This document shows positions 13,881-21,421 of a stretch of DNA of 21,753 nt, one piece after another (the stretch's first letter is position 1; every line of letters starts with the position of its first letter). This DNA is from DASRJX01 sp035649235 (GTDB taxonomy: Bacteria; Acidobacteriota; Polarisedimenticolia; Gp22-AA2), in NCBI GenBank assembly GCA_035649235.1, contig DASRJX010000227.1, positions 1 through 21,753 of the forward strand, given 5' to 3'. Below the pieces are notes generated by a model. It was not told the origin of the DNA. It was given only the letters and a program-made list of their open reading frames with translations, and made no database searches. The translations under genes were made by a program, and so were the position numbers.

Positions 13881-15473
13881 CTAGCGCGCCAGCGTGCGTC
13901 CGGGAGAGGCGAGGGTCGCCGCGACCAGGGTCCGCAGCCGATCGAGGGCGGTGCTGGCGTCCCCGGACTCGTCGACATCGAGGACGTTGACCTCGTCCCG
14001 GAACCGACGCAGGAAGGAGCCGACGAGCTGCCAGTCGAGCCCGGCCGACGGGTCCGGGCCGGGTCCGCCGTCCCGGGCGAAGTAGCCCGCCCTCAGCGCG
14101 GCCGCCGCCTCCCTCCAGGCGTCAGCGGAGCCGGCCTCCGAAACGCCCGCCTCGTCGTTCCTCAGTCCGGAGATGCGCTTCAGGTAGAAGCCGCCCCGCA
14201 ACAGGTGGAGGGTGCAGGAGGGGAGTGCCGTACCGTTGTCCCTCAGCACCACGACAAGGTTGAGGCGAGGGCCGTAGGGAGCCGGGCGCTCGTGGATCTC
14301 GAACTGCCGGTTGAGCCGCGGACGGTGCTCCGCCAGGAGGGCCGCTTCGAGCAGGATGGCCTCGAGCTCCGAGGCGACCGTGTCGTACTCGAACCGGTGG
14401 GTCGCTTCGAGGATCGCCTGGCCCTTCGCCGTGCCTCGCGCGTTGGGGGTGAAGTAGGACCCGATGCGGGTTCTCAGATTCCTCGACTTGCCGACGTAGA
14501 TCACCTGTCCTTCGCGGTCGAGGAAGCGGTAGACGCCGGGGCTCGCGGGCAGATCCTTCAAGTCCGTTGCAGTGAAGGCGCGGCCCGAGAGGTCGATGGG
14601 CGCGGCCGGCATCTCCTGGAACTCCCGGAGGGCGTCGAAGGTCCCGATTCCACGGTCGTGCAGGAGTGGGATCATTTTCAGGAACGAGCGGGCCACCAGC
14701 CGGGCCCGCCCGCGGCAATCGTCGGGCCCCGGGACCTCGGCGCGGAGCGCGGCCGCCAAGTCGGCCACGGGATGGTTCGCCTTGAGCCCGAGCAGCAGGT
14801 GGCCCAGGCGGGCGGCGGAGATGGCCACGGGATGGAAGGTGAGACCGGACTCGGCGGCCGCGCGCCGGATTGGATCGATCTCGCGGGCCACGCGGTGAGC
14901 GACGACGGGGAGATCGCCGACCGCCTCGAGAAGGGACTGCAGATCGGACGCGCTCAGGCCGATTTGTGCCGGAGCCGGACCTCTGCGCCCGCCGGAGGTC
15001 GCAGGGTCACCGTCCGTCTCCGCGTCGGCCTCCCGGAGCCAGGCCGCATCGTCCCCGTCCAGATCACACGCGGGGATGTCCTCCTGCTGCAGCTCCTCCC
15101 CCGCGACGACCGGCACGAAGGAGAGCGCGCGCAGGGCGCCGCTGCCGCCCGGTCCCACCCCCTCGGCAGCCAGGGCCACGAAGTCGAGCAGGCCGGCGCT
15201 GACCTGGGTGTCGGCCGCGGGGGCCCGGGAGGCGGCCGCAGCCACGGGCGGGGCTCCCGCCCCGTCCGGAGGCGCCTCGAAGATCCATCCCGAACCCGGC
15301 CGGTGACGAACGCCCGGGACCTGCGTGAGGATCGGCGCCAGCAGCCGGTGGCAGGTCGGCTCGTCGGCTCCCTGGATGCGCAGGAAGCGGGCGGCGAGAT
15401 CCTGCCCCGAGACCGGCGTGCCGGCGCTCCGGAGATGAGCCACGATGGCCGCCTGCAGATCGGGAGGCTTCAT
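13881..15473 (-). CDS. GIY-YIG nuclease (UvrC/Cho-like) fused to a degenerate DnaQ-type exonuclease domain
   Basis: A 530-residue protein in three parts. Residues 1-66 look like a winged helix. Residues about 95-285 follow the layout of DnaQ-like exonucleases fused to UvrC-N domains, but key residues are lost. The first motif reads FVALAAEGVG (98-107), with alanine (A102) where the catalytic Asp should be and only E104 kept. The second reads VAHRVARE (191-198) instead of VAHNxxFD. The third (about 251-262) lacks both the His and the Asp. Residues about 305-395 are an intact GIY-YIG nuclease: GVY (313-315), YVGKS (326-330), R336, E371 and N388. The exonuclease half is therefore probably a pseudoenzyme, while the endonuclease half looks active. 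The expected role is DNA repair incision, as for Cho or UvrC. It starts one base after the FIST gene stop, so the two are cotranscribed. Confidence 0.88.
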   Translation of the reverse strand: MKPPDLQAAIVAHLRSAGTPVSGQDLAARFLRIQGADEPTCHRLLAPILTQVPGVRHRPGSGWIFEAPPDGAGAPPVAAAASRAPAADTQVSAGLLDFVALAAEGVGPGGSGALRALSFVPVVAGEELQQEDIPACDLDGDDAAWLREADAETDGDPATSGGRRGPAPAQIGLSASDLQSLLEAVGDLPVVAHRVAREIDPIRRAAAESGLTFHPVAISAARLGHLLLGLKANHPVADLAAALRAEVPGPDDCRGRARLVARSFLKMIPLLHDRGIGTFDALREFQEMPAAPIDLSGRAFTATDLKDLPASPGVYRFLDREGQVIYVGKSRNLRTRIGSYFTPNARGTAKGQAILEATHRFEYDTVASELEAILLEAALLAEHRPRLNRQFEIHERPAPYGPRLNLVVVLRDNGTALPSCTLHLLRGGFYLKRISGLRNDEAGVSEAGSADAWREAAAALRAGYFARDGGPGPDPSAGLDWQLVGSFLRRFRDEVNVLDVDESGDASTALDRLRTLVAATLASPGRTLAR

Positions 15474-15474
15474 C

Positions 15475-16659
15475 TCATGATGCCGGCCCCTCGCCGACGA
15501 GCGCCAGCACGCCCGTGTAGGTGAGCAGCCGGCTCGCCCCGCCCAGAGGCGCTATCTCGGCGTTGCCGAAAAAGCCGATGATCGGGAGGCTTCCGAACTG
15601 CCGCGACAGGAACGCGCTGTCGATGCCCGACAGCCCGTAGAGCGACGCGCCGCGGCCGGCGCAGTTGAAGTAAAGGCCGAAGCTCCAGTCGTGCGCCGGA
15701 GCCCCGGAGCCGATCCGCTGGAGCATCGCCTTCAGGTCCTCGCGCGCCGCCTGGGCGTCGCGCAGGACGAAGAGCAGCGGCTCCCCTTCGCGCACCTCCT
15801 CGCCGAGGAGGAGCGCCTGCCGGGCCGGATCGACGGCGACGATCGGCCTGACGAGATACTCACCGGGCTCGATCCGATCCTGGGCCGGATCGGGGGGCAG
15901 CCCAACGAACAGGTATCCCCCCAGCCTCTCGATCGACTCTCCCATGCCTCCCGGCAAGAGCGCGCGGAGGCGCTGCAGGGCGGGCCGGCCGTCCAGACCC
16001 AGCACGGTGTTCTCCTGGCAGCCCGTGACGCGGCAGGCCGGGCCCAGAGGCTGGCATCCCTGAGTGATCCCGACGGCGGACCGCAGGCTGCCGCTCAGAT
16101 GCAGAGCCGCCAGCGATCGGGTCGCCACGTTGCGACCGTGAAACTGGAAGGTGCTGTCCGACCGCGGCCGGCCAGAGGCGGCCGCGCCGACCGCCACCGT
16201 CCCCGGGGCGGCGTCCCGCAGTTCCTGCAGGACCAGATCGGGCCGTACCGCGAACGGGTCGGGCAGCGTGACCAGGAGGCCCCCCGCGGCCGCGATCCGC
16301 CCGCCGATCTGGCGCGCCGCGGCCACGCCGTGATCGTCCCCGGTCGATTCCAGGAGAGGCTGGCCCCGGATCCGGTCCGAGCGGACGGCGAGCACCGCCA
16401 CTCCGGCCTCTCCCTCCACTTCGGCGCCCCCGCCGAGCACGCCCCAGGCGCTGCAGCCGCTGATCTCGCCGGTCCCCAGAGCGGACTGGATCTCGGCCAG
16501 CATCGGTGCGAAGTGCGGGCGGTACGGCGTGGTGGCGAAGACCAGCCCCCAGTCAGCGCGCGCGTCGCCCAGGGAGGCGCGGGCCGCGACCGCCGCCTCG
16601 CGGGCCGCCTGAAGGGCGTCGTCCCCCTGGGAGACGCCGACCCCCGCTTGTGTCGCCAT
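15475..16659 (-). CDS. FIST N/C domain sensory protein
   Basis: A 394-residue soluble protein with no signal peptide. The N-terminal FIST domain spans about 25-215 (DWGLVFATTPYRP, ISGCSAWGVLGGG), and the FIST-C domain about 225-375, ending in LYFNCAGRG (329-337), FGSLPIIGFFGNAEIAPLGG (355-374) and a terminal beta-strand. FIST domains are small-ligand sensor modules usually linked to kinases or chemoreceptors; here the domain stands alone. Cysteines C69, C202, C209, C214 and C333 might sense redox state or bind metal, which is inference. The ATG at 16659 has no Shine-Dalgarno site. A -10-like TATCGT (16670-16665, minus strand) lies six bases before it, so the message may be leaderless. An in-frame upstream extension to 16755 overlaps the divergent EamA gene and is rejected. 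It is followed after one base by the nuclease gene. Confidence 0.88.
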   Translation of the reverse strand: MATQAGVGVSQGDDALQAAREAAVAARASLGDARADWGLVFATTPYRPHFAPMLAEIQSALGTGEISGCSAWGVLGGGAEVEGEAGVAVLAVRSDRIRGQPLLESTGDDHGVAAARQIGGRIAAAGGLLVTLPDPFAVRPDLVLQELRDAAPGTVAVGAAASGRPRSDSTFQFHGRNVATRSLAALHLSGSLRSAVGITQGCQPLGPACRVTGCQENTVLGLDGRPALQRLRALLPGGMGESIERLGGYLFVGLPPDPAQDRIEPGEYLVRPIVAVDPARQALLLGEEVREGEPLLFVLRDAQAAREDLKAMLQRIGSGAPAHDWSFGLYFNCAGRGASLYGLSGIDSAFLSRQFGSLPIIGFFGNAEIAPLGGASRLLTYTGVLALVGEGPAS

Positions 16660-16682
16660 GTCTGGACGATACCACGGGCCTC

Positions 16683-16688
16683 TATAAT
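16683..16688 (+). promoter_or_regulatory. Consensus -10 element for the EamA gene
   Basis: TATAAT is a perfect -10, with the start expected near 16695 and a leader of about 21 bases before the ATG at 16716. The best -35 is the poor TCTGGA (16661-16666, 16-base spacer), so activity may depend on an activator. The opposite strand of the same 60-base gap must drive the FIST gene. Confidence 0.5.
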
Positions 16689-16715
16689 CCGCCGCGGCGC
16701 TCTGGAGGAGGTCCC

Positions 16716-17615
16716 ATGGACGGCGGACGGCGGATCGATCGAGCGGGCGCAGCACTCGTGATCCTCTCCGCCCTGTGCTATTCGTCGCTCGGCATCCTCG
16801 GGAAGGTGGCCCTCGGAGAGGGCCTCGGCGTGCCGTCTCTCCTGGCGACGCGATTCGCGATCGCGTCCGGCCTGCTGTGGGCGGTGGTGTTTCTGAGCCC
16901 CAGTCTCAGGGACGCCCTGGGACGGACCCGCGGGCGGCGCCTGCGCCTGATGCTGTGGGGATCGGTGGGGTTCGCCGGCCAGTCGACGCTCTACTTCGCG
17001 GCCCTGCGCTTCATCCCGGCGAGCCTCACGGTCGTGCTTCTCTACACCTGCCCCGCTTTCCTGGCGCTCATCGTCTGGGCGCGGACGCGGCGCCGTCCGA
17101 AGACGGCGGTGCTCGTCGCCCTGCCACCCGCGCTCCTGGGGACCTGGCTGGCCGCGTCACCCGAGTCAGCCGGGGCCTCCCGCGCCGGCGTGCTGCTGGC
17201 GCTCGCCGCCGGATTGTGGTACGCGGTCTTTCTCCTGGTGCTGGATCGGGTCACGCCGGGCGTGTCGTCGATCCTGTCGACCGCGTTCATCCTCCTGGGG
17301 GCGGCCTGCGCCTTCATCCTCGCCCTGCCGGCTACCGGCGGTTACACACCCCCCGCCACGCCGCTCGCCTGGGCCGCCGTCCTCGGCATGGTCGCCACCG
17401 CCACGATCTGCGGGTTCTATCTGTTCGTCGCCGGACTGAAGCGCACCGGGTCCCAGGTGGCCGCCATCCTCAGCACCTTCGAGCCGCTCGGCACGCTGCT
17501 GCTCGCCGCGCTGCTCCTCGGCGAGCGGCTCCGGCCCGGGCAGTGGGCCGGCGTGGCGCTCATACTGGCGGCGGCGGTCACCCTGGTCGCCTCGGCCGAG
17601 AGCCCGGCGGAGTGA
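16716..17615 (+). CDS. EamA-family (DMT superfamily) permease, ten membrane helices
   Basis: A 299-residue integral membrane protein with two EamA repeats (about 10-148 and 155-292), each with about five helices, as in RhaT/YdcZ-type drug/metabolite transporters. The first repeat starts with the typical LVILSALCYSSLGILGK (14-30); the second ends with TFEPLGTLLLAALLLGERL, the hallmark of the ninth helix. The start is ATG at 16716 with GGAGGAGG four bases upstream. Substrates in this superfamily are varied (amino acids, nucleobases, sugars, quaternary amines), so no substrate is assigned. It ends 35 bases before the homocysteine methyltransferase gene in the same direction, which allows cotranscription and a role in moving a methylated compound or methionine; that is inference. 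A separate promoter for the next gene is also present. Confidence 0.9.
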   Translation: MDGGRRIDRAGAALVILSALCYSSLGILGKVALGEGLGVPSLLATRFAIASGLLWAVVFLSPSLRDALGRTRGRRLRLMLWGSVGFAGQSTLYFAALRFIPASLTVVLLYTCPAFLALIVWARTRRRPKTAVLVALPPALLGTWLAASPESAGASRAGVLLALAAGLWYAVFLLVLDRVTPGVSSILSTAFILLGAACAFILALPATGGYTPPATPLAWAAVLGMVATATICGFYLFVAGLKRTGSQVAAILSTFEPLGTLLLAALLLGERLRPGQWAGVALILAAAVTLVASAESPAE

Positions 17616-17644
17616 TTGACCCGCCGGAGGGGCCCGCGTAGGAT
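17616..17644 (+). promoter_or_regulatory. Candidate promoter giving a leaderless methyltransferase transcript
   Basis: TTGACC (17616-17621, five of six) and TAGGAT (17639-17644, four of six including the key first two and last positions) are separated by exactly 17 bases. The start would fall seven bases on, at 17651, which is the ATG of the homocysteine methyltransferase gene. An AGGA eight bases before the ATG is the alternative ribosome site if transcription comes from the EamA gene. Confidence 0.5.
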
Positions 17645-17650
17645 CAGCCC

Positions 17651-18565
17651 ATGCCGTCCGACTTCCTGGAACTCCTGCGCCGCCGGCCGGTCCTCTACGA
17701 CGGCGGGATGGGCACGATGCTGTTCGCCGCGGGGCTCCTCGACGGCGAGTCGCCGGAGCCGTGGAACTGGGAGCGCCCGGAGGTGGTCTGCGGCATCTAC
17801 CAGTCCTATTTCGACGCCGGCTCCGACGTCGTTCAGACCAACACCTTCGGCGGCACGCCGATCAAGCTCTCCGAGCGCGACCTCGAGAACCGGACGTACG
17901 ACGCCAACTACCTGGCGGCGCAGGCGCTCCGCAAGGTCTGTCCCGAGGGTCGGTTCGTCGCGGGGGACGTGGGGCCCATCGGCAAGTTCCTGAAACCGAT
18001 GGGGGAGTATACGCCGGAGGAGTTCACGCAGAATTTCAAAGCCCAGGTGCAGGGCCTCCTGGACGGCGGCGTCGATTTGATCTCCATCGAGACGATGTAT
18101 TCCCTGGACGAGGCGCTGTGCGCCCTGCGGGCGGCGAAGTCGCTCACGGCGCTTCCGGTGTCGATCTGCATGACCTTCGACAAAAACCCGCGCGGCTTCT
18201 TCACCCTGATGGGGGAGACCGTGCCGCGCTGCCTGCAGGCGCTGAAGGACGAGGGAGCCGACCTGGTGGGGAGCAACTGCAGCCACGGAAGCCCGGTCTT
18301 CCTCGAGCTGGCGCGCCTCATCCGGGACAGCACGGATCTCCCGGTCATCATCCAGCCGAACCGCGGCCGGCCGACGCTCGAGGGCGGGTCGGTCGTCTAC
18401 AAGCAGACGGCGGAGGAGTTCGTGGACGACATGAAGCGGATCGGGGCCCTGGGGGTCAACGTCGTCGGTGGCTGCTGCGGCACCACCCCCGAATTCATAG
18501 CGCTCCTCCACCAGGCGCTCGAGGATCGTCCCGCGGGCCGGGCCGCCTCCGAGGAGCGACCGTGA
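17651..18565 (+). CDS. Homocysteine S-methyltransferase domain protein (MetH N-domain/BHMT-like)
   Basis: A 304-residue (beta/alpha)8 barrel of the family that includes the MetH homocysteine domain, BHMT and MmuM. DGGMGTML (17-24), VVQTNTFGGTP (60-70) and the three zinc-binding cysteines are present: C210 in GSNCSHG and C275-C276 in GGCCGTTPE. Zn2+ binds homocysteine as thiolate, which then accepts a methyl group. MTFDKNPRGFFTLMGET is typical of the bacterial corrinoid-linked subgroup. It has neither the folate-binding nor the cobalamin-binding domain of full MetH. Its stop overlaps the GTG start of an MttB-family gene (GTGA, 18562-18565), and a MetH-type reactivation domain follows, so the methyl donor is probably a methylated corrinoid protein. 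Direct transfer from a betaine is a less likely alternative. Confidence 0.92.
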   Translation: MPSDFLELLRRRPVLYDGGMGTMLFAAGLLDGESPEPWNWERPEVVCGIYQSYFDAGSDVVQTNTFGGTPIKLSERDLENRTYDANYLAAQALRKVCPEGRFVAGDVGPIGKFLKPMGEYTPEEFTQNFKAQVQGLLDGGVDLISIETMYSLDEALCALRAAKSLTALPVSICMTFDKNPRGFFTLMGETVPRCLQALKDEGADLVGSNCSHGSPVFLELARLIRDSTDLPVIIQPNRGRPTLEGGSVVYKQTAEEFVDDMKRIGALGVNVVGGCCGTTPEFIALLHQALEDRPAGRAASEERP

Positions 18566-20028
18566 GCCTGCTCCCGACCTTCCGGCCCCGCGTGCAGATG
18601 ATCGCGGACGGCCTGATCGACCGGATCATCGACGAGGCCTTCGACATCCTGGAGCGGATCGGCCTGCAGTTCGAGAACGACCGGGCGCTCGACCTGCTCG
18701 AGGATCACGGGCAGAAGGTCGAGCGCGGCACGCAGCGCGCCTTCCTGTCGCGGCGCTTCGTGGAGCAGGGCCTGGAGACCGCCCCGAAGCGGCTGACGCT
18801 CTGGAACGTCACCGGCGACACGTCCATCGACGTCGGCGGGGACAGCGTCACCTTCGATCCCGGCTCCGCGGCGATCAAGGTCCTGGAGCCCGATCGCTCC
18901 GTGCGGGCCTCGACCTCGGTCGACTACGCCCGCCTGTCGCGGCTCGTGCACCACCTGCCGAACATCCGCGCTCAGTCGACCTCCCTGGTCCCGGCCGACG
19001 TCCCCAACGAGGCCTCCGACTACTACCGCCTGTACATCGCGCTCCAGTGCTGCAACAAACCTATTGTGACGGGCCTGTTCCGCCACGAGTCGTTCGACAC
19101 GATGCTCGAGATGATGGCCATCGTGCGAGGCTCGCGCAAGGCGGTGGCCGAGAAGCCGCTGGCGATCTTCGACGCCTGCCCGTCCTCTCCGCTGCGCTGG
19201 AGCGAGCTGACGTCCGAGAGCCTCATGAAGTGCGCCGCCGCGGGGGTGCCGTCCGAGGTCGTGTCGGTGCCTCTCACCGGCGCGACCGGCCCTGTCACCC
19301 TGTCCGGCACGCTCGTCGTGCACACCGCCGAGAACCTCGCCGGGATCGCCCTGGCGCAGGCCGTGCGCCGGGGCGCGCCGGTGATCTACGGCGGCGCCCC
19401 GTGCCTGATGGACATGCGCGGCGGGCAGACGCCTTTCGGCTCCATCGAGACCATGATGATCGACTGCGCCTACGCCCAGATCGGCAAGCGCTTCGGCCTG
19501 CCGATTCACGCCTACATGGGACTCTCGGATTCGAAGCTGGTCGACGCGCAGGCGGGGTACGAAACCGGCTACGGCATCATCCTCGCGGCGCTCGCCGGGG
19601 TCAACGTGGTGAGCGGCGTCGGCATCCTCGACTTCATCACCTGCCAGTCTCTCGAGAAACTGGTCATCGACAACGAGATCTGCGGCATGGCGTACCGGCT
19701 TCTCGACGGCATCAAGATGAGGCACGAGCCGATGGCCTCCGACTTTCTGCCGCAGGCAATCGAGAAGGGCCACTTCCTCGGCCACCCGACCACGCTCAAG
19801 CTCTTCAAGGAGGAGGGCCTGATGCCGGGGAAGGCCGTCGACCGCTCCTCGGCGCCCATAGGCGGCGGCGGGCCGACCGACTACGAGCGCGCCTCCAAGG
19901 TGGTGCAGGACCTCCTGGCCCGGGAGCGCTTCGGCCTGGACGAGGCGATGCTCCGCGAGCTCGATCGCGTCGTGCTCCAGGACGCCCGGCAATACGGCCT
20001 GGAGGCGCTGCCCGCGCTTCCGGACTGA
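18562..20028 (+). CDS. MttB/MtgB-family corrinoid-dependent methyltransferase, no pyrrolysine codon
   Basis: A 488-residue protein of the trimethylamine methyltransferase superfamily (COG5598 type). The frame has no internal UAG, so it is a non-pyrrolysine member. Characterised members of that group demethylate quaternary amines such as glycine betaine (MtgB), proline betaine or carnitine and pass the methyl to a Co(I) corrinoid protein. Visible conserved parts are LTGATGPVTLSGTLVVH (238-254), GAPVIYGG (271-278), YMGLSDSKLVDAQAGYETG (318-336), GVGILDF (352-358) and VIDNEICGMAYRLL (368-381). The GTG start overlaps the preceding stop by four bases. The substrate is not readable from sequence. 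The window has no corrinoid-binding protein and no RamA-type reactivase; a MetH-type activation protein follows instead. An aerobic or mixed lifestyle would fit, but that is inference. Confidence 0.9.
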   Translation: MSLLPTFRPRVQMIADGLIDRIIDEAFDILERIGLQFENDRALDLLEDHGQKVERGTQRAFLSRRFVEQGLETAPKRLTLWNVTGDTSIDVGGDSVTFDPGSAAIKVLEPDRSVRASTSVDYARLSRLVHHLPNIRAQSTSLVPADVPNEASDYYRLYIALQCCNKPIVTGLFRHESFDTMLEMMAIVRGSRKAVAEKPLAIFDACPSSPLRWSELTSESLMKCAAAGVPSEVVSVPLTGATGPVTLSGTLVVHTAENLAGIALAQAVRRGAPVIYGGAPCLMDMRGGQTPFGSIETMMIDCAYAQIGKRFGLPIHAYMGLSDSKLVDAQAGYETGYGIILAALAGVNVVSGVGILDFITCQSLEKLVIDNEICGMAYRLLDGIKMRHEPMASDFLPQAIEKGHFLGHPTTLKLFKEEGLMPGKAVDRSSAPIGGGGPTDYERASKVVQDLLARERFGLDEAMLRELDRVVLQDARQYGLEALPALPD

Positions 20029-20047
20029 CCCTTCCGGGAGCACGCCG

Positions 20048-20683
20048 TTGACCGAAGCCGCCTCGCCTCGCCTCATCGACCCGCTGACGATCCAGGTCTC
20101 GCGGCCGCTCGTCCTGCTCCGCCTCGGCTACCGGCAGGCGGGACAGGTCCCTCCCAAGACCTCGCGGCTCCTCGACGAAGTCATCGGACAGTCGGAGCCC
20201 CTCCTGGCCCCGCGCGCCATCTGCGCGGCCTTCGACGTCGTCCTTCGAGGGGACGGGCGGATCGCAATCGGAGGCGCGCTCGAGAGCGCCAGCCGGTCGC
20301 TACTCGAGCGGCTCGAAGGTTGCCGCCGCGCCGTCCTGTTCGCCGCCACCATCGGGCCGGCGCTCGAAGAGTGGGTGCAGTCGCTCAACACCGCGGGCGA
20401 GATGAGCCGCGCCCTGCTCGCCGACGCCTATGCCAGCAGCGCCGCCATCGCCCTCGGCATGGCCATGGAGAGCTTCGCACAGGACCTCTTCCAGGACCTC
20501 GATCTGCAGCCGACGCGGCGCTACGCTCCCGGATACGGCGACTGGGAGCTCTCCTGCCAGGAGCCGCTCCTCGACCTCGTCGGCGCCGGGCGCATCGGCA
20601 TCCGCCTCACCGAGGGATTCCTCATGCTCCCCGCGAAATCGATCTCCGGTGTCATCGGAGGACGCCAGCGGCCTCTTCCGTGA
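20048..20683 (+). CDS. Stand-alone MetH-type cobalamin reactivation domain protein
   Basis: A 211-residue protein resembling the C-terminal activation domain of cobalamin-dependent methionine synthase, which binds S-adenosylmethionine and remethylates the oxidised cob(II)alamin form. RRYAPGYGDWELS (157-169) matches the SAM-binding RxxPGY loop in the variant GYGDW form used by short stand-alone members. RIGIRLTEGFLMLPAKSISG (182-201) matches the second conserved segment. The central helices (about 115-150) are also typical. The start is TTG at 20048 with GGGAG upstream; the gap to the MttB-like gene is 19 bases. With the two methyltransferase genes it makes a split methionine-synthase-like set, in which it would rescue the inactivated corrinoid. 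It ends 27 bases from the convergent lipoprotein gene. Confidence 0.9.
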   Translation: MTEAASPRLIDPLTIQVSRPLVLLRLGYRQAGQVPPKTSRLLDEVIGQSEPLLAPRAICAAFDVVLRGDGRIAIGGALESASRSLLERLEGCRRAVLFAATIGPALEEWVQSLNTAGEMSRALLADAYASSAAIALGMAMESFAQDLFQDLDLQPTRRYAPGYGDWELSCQEPLLDLVGAGRIGIRLTEGFLMLPAKSISGVIGGRQRPLP

Positions 20684-20710
20684 GCCGCGCCGTCCGCGGG
20701 TGCTTTGCCG

Positions 20711-21232
20711 TCAGGGGCAGTCCGGCGGGTACGACTCGCAGTCGCCCGCGCCGCACCGATCTGCCGTGACCGTGCCGGTGTAATCGCAGGACGTCATGGT
20801 GGATCCGCAGCCCTGGGCCGCGATCGCGATCCGGACCTCGCCGCCGAGCGTGTTTCCCGAGAGGACCAGAGTCTCCGTGATCGAGACGTCGTAGCAGCAG
20901 GACGGATCGGAGCAGGCGGTCCCGCTGTGCGTGACGACCGCCACCTGGCCGCTGACCGTTCCGGGAGCCCAGTAGACCAGCCGCCCGCACTGGTCGAAGT
21001 GCTCGACCCCGATGGCCGGCCCCGTCTGGGTGATCACGAAGTAGCCGCTGCCGGTGCCGGCGGGCAGGGAGGCGCCGCTGCAGTTGGTGGAGGTCGCCTG
21101 AACCTCGAAGGCCCAGCGGCCGGAGACAGCGGCCGGGGCTTGTGACACAGCACCGGAGTCGTCACCGCCGCCGGAACAGCCAACCAGCACCATCGTGAGG
21201 GCCGCCGCGATCACGGCGTTCAGCGACCTCAT
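20711..21232 (-). CDS. Cysteine-rich lipoprotein, function unknown
   Basis: A 173-residue protein from ATG 21232. A longer in-frame start at 21292 is possible but would bury the signal peptide. MRSLNAVIAAALTMVLVGC is a lipoprotein signal with lipobox LVGC, so C19 would be lipidated. A Gly/Ser/Asp linker follows. The mature domain, from about residue 36, looks beta-rich (SGRWAFEVQATSTNC, GYFVITQTGPAIG, GEVRIAIAAQGC) and holds ten cysteines besides C19, including the pair in DPSCCYD. An even number suits five disulfides in the periplasm or on the outside of the cell. No family is recognised. A weak promoter (TTGCTC 21292-21287, 18-base spacer, TACACT 21268-21263) may lie upstream. Confidence 0.75.
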   Translation of the reverse strand: MRSLNAVIAAALTMVLVGCSGGGDDSGAVSQAPAAVSGRWAFEVQATSTNCSGASLPAGTGSGYFVITQTGPAIGVEHFDQCGRLVYWAPGTVSGQVAVVTHSGTACSDPSCCYDVSITETLVLSGNTLGGEVRIAIAAQGCGSTMTSCDYTGTVTADRCGAGDCESYPPDCP

Positions 21233-21356
21233 TCGGGGAACATCCAGGGCTTCACGACGCGCAGTGTAAGGCGGGCTGAGAGTGGGGAGCAAGGTTGCCG
21301 ATCACTGGTCTTTTCCCGCCGCCGTTGGCCGGTGCCCGGGCTAAACTACCCGGTCT

Positions 21357-21386
21357 GCCGGCGCCCTCCCGATGGGCGGCGCCGGC
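21357..21386 (+). repeat. 9-base-pair inverted repeat in the leader of the right-edge gene
   Basis: GCCGGCGCC (21357-21365) and GGCGCCGGC (21378-21386) form a perfect stem. The 12-base loop contains CTCCC (21366-21370), complementary to GGGAG (21413-21417) in the Shine-Dalgarno site of the gene at 21422, so a loop-to-ribosome-site contact is possible. GC-rich repeats of this length can be accidental. Confidence 0.35.
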
Positions 21387-21421
21387 CGCGAGCCCGGGAC
21401 GGGGGGCGGAAGGGGAGACCG

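Noticed and set aside
12218..13990. 590-codon plus-strand frame overlapping the GT39-like gene
   Set aside because: It is an Arg/Pro-rich shadow in another frame; the overlapping frame from 12291 has membrane helices and family motifs.
16506..16715. Upstream extension of the EamA gene
   Set aside because: It overlaps the FIST gene antisense and is Arg/Pro-rich; ATG 16716 has a strong ribosome site.
18562..20028. Pyrrolysine-containing trimethylamine methyltransferase
   Set aside because: The frame is uninterrupted and contains no in-frame UAG, so it belongs to the non-pyrrolysine branch.
18397..20076. 559-codon minus-strand frame opposite the MttB-like gene
   Set aside because: Shadow frame with no recognisable domain; the MttB-family motifs are on the plus strand.
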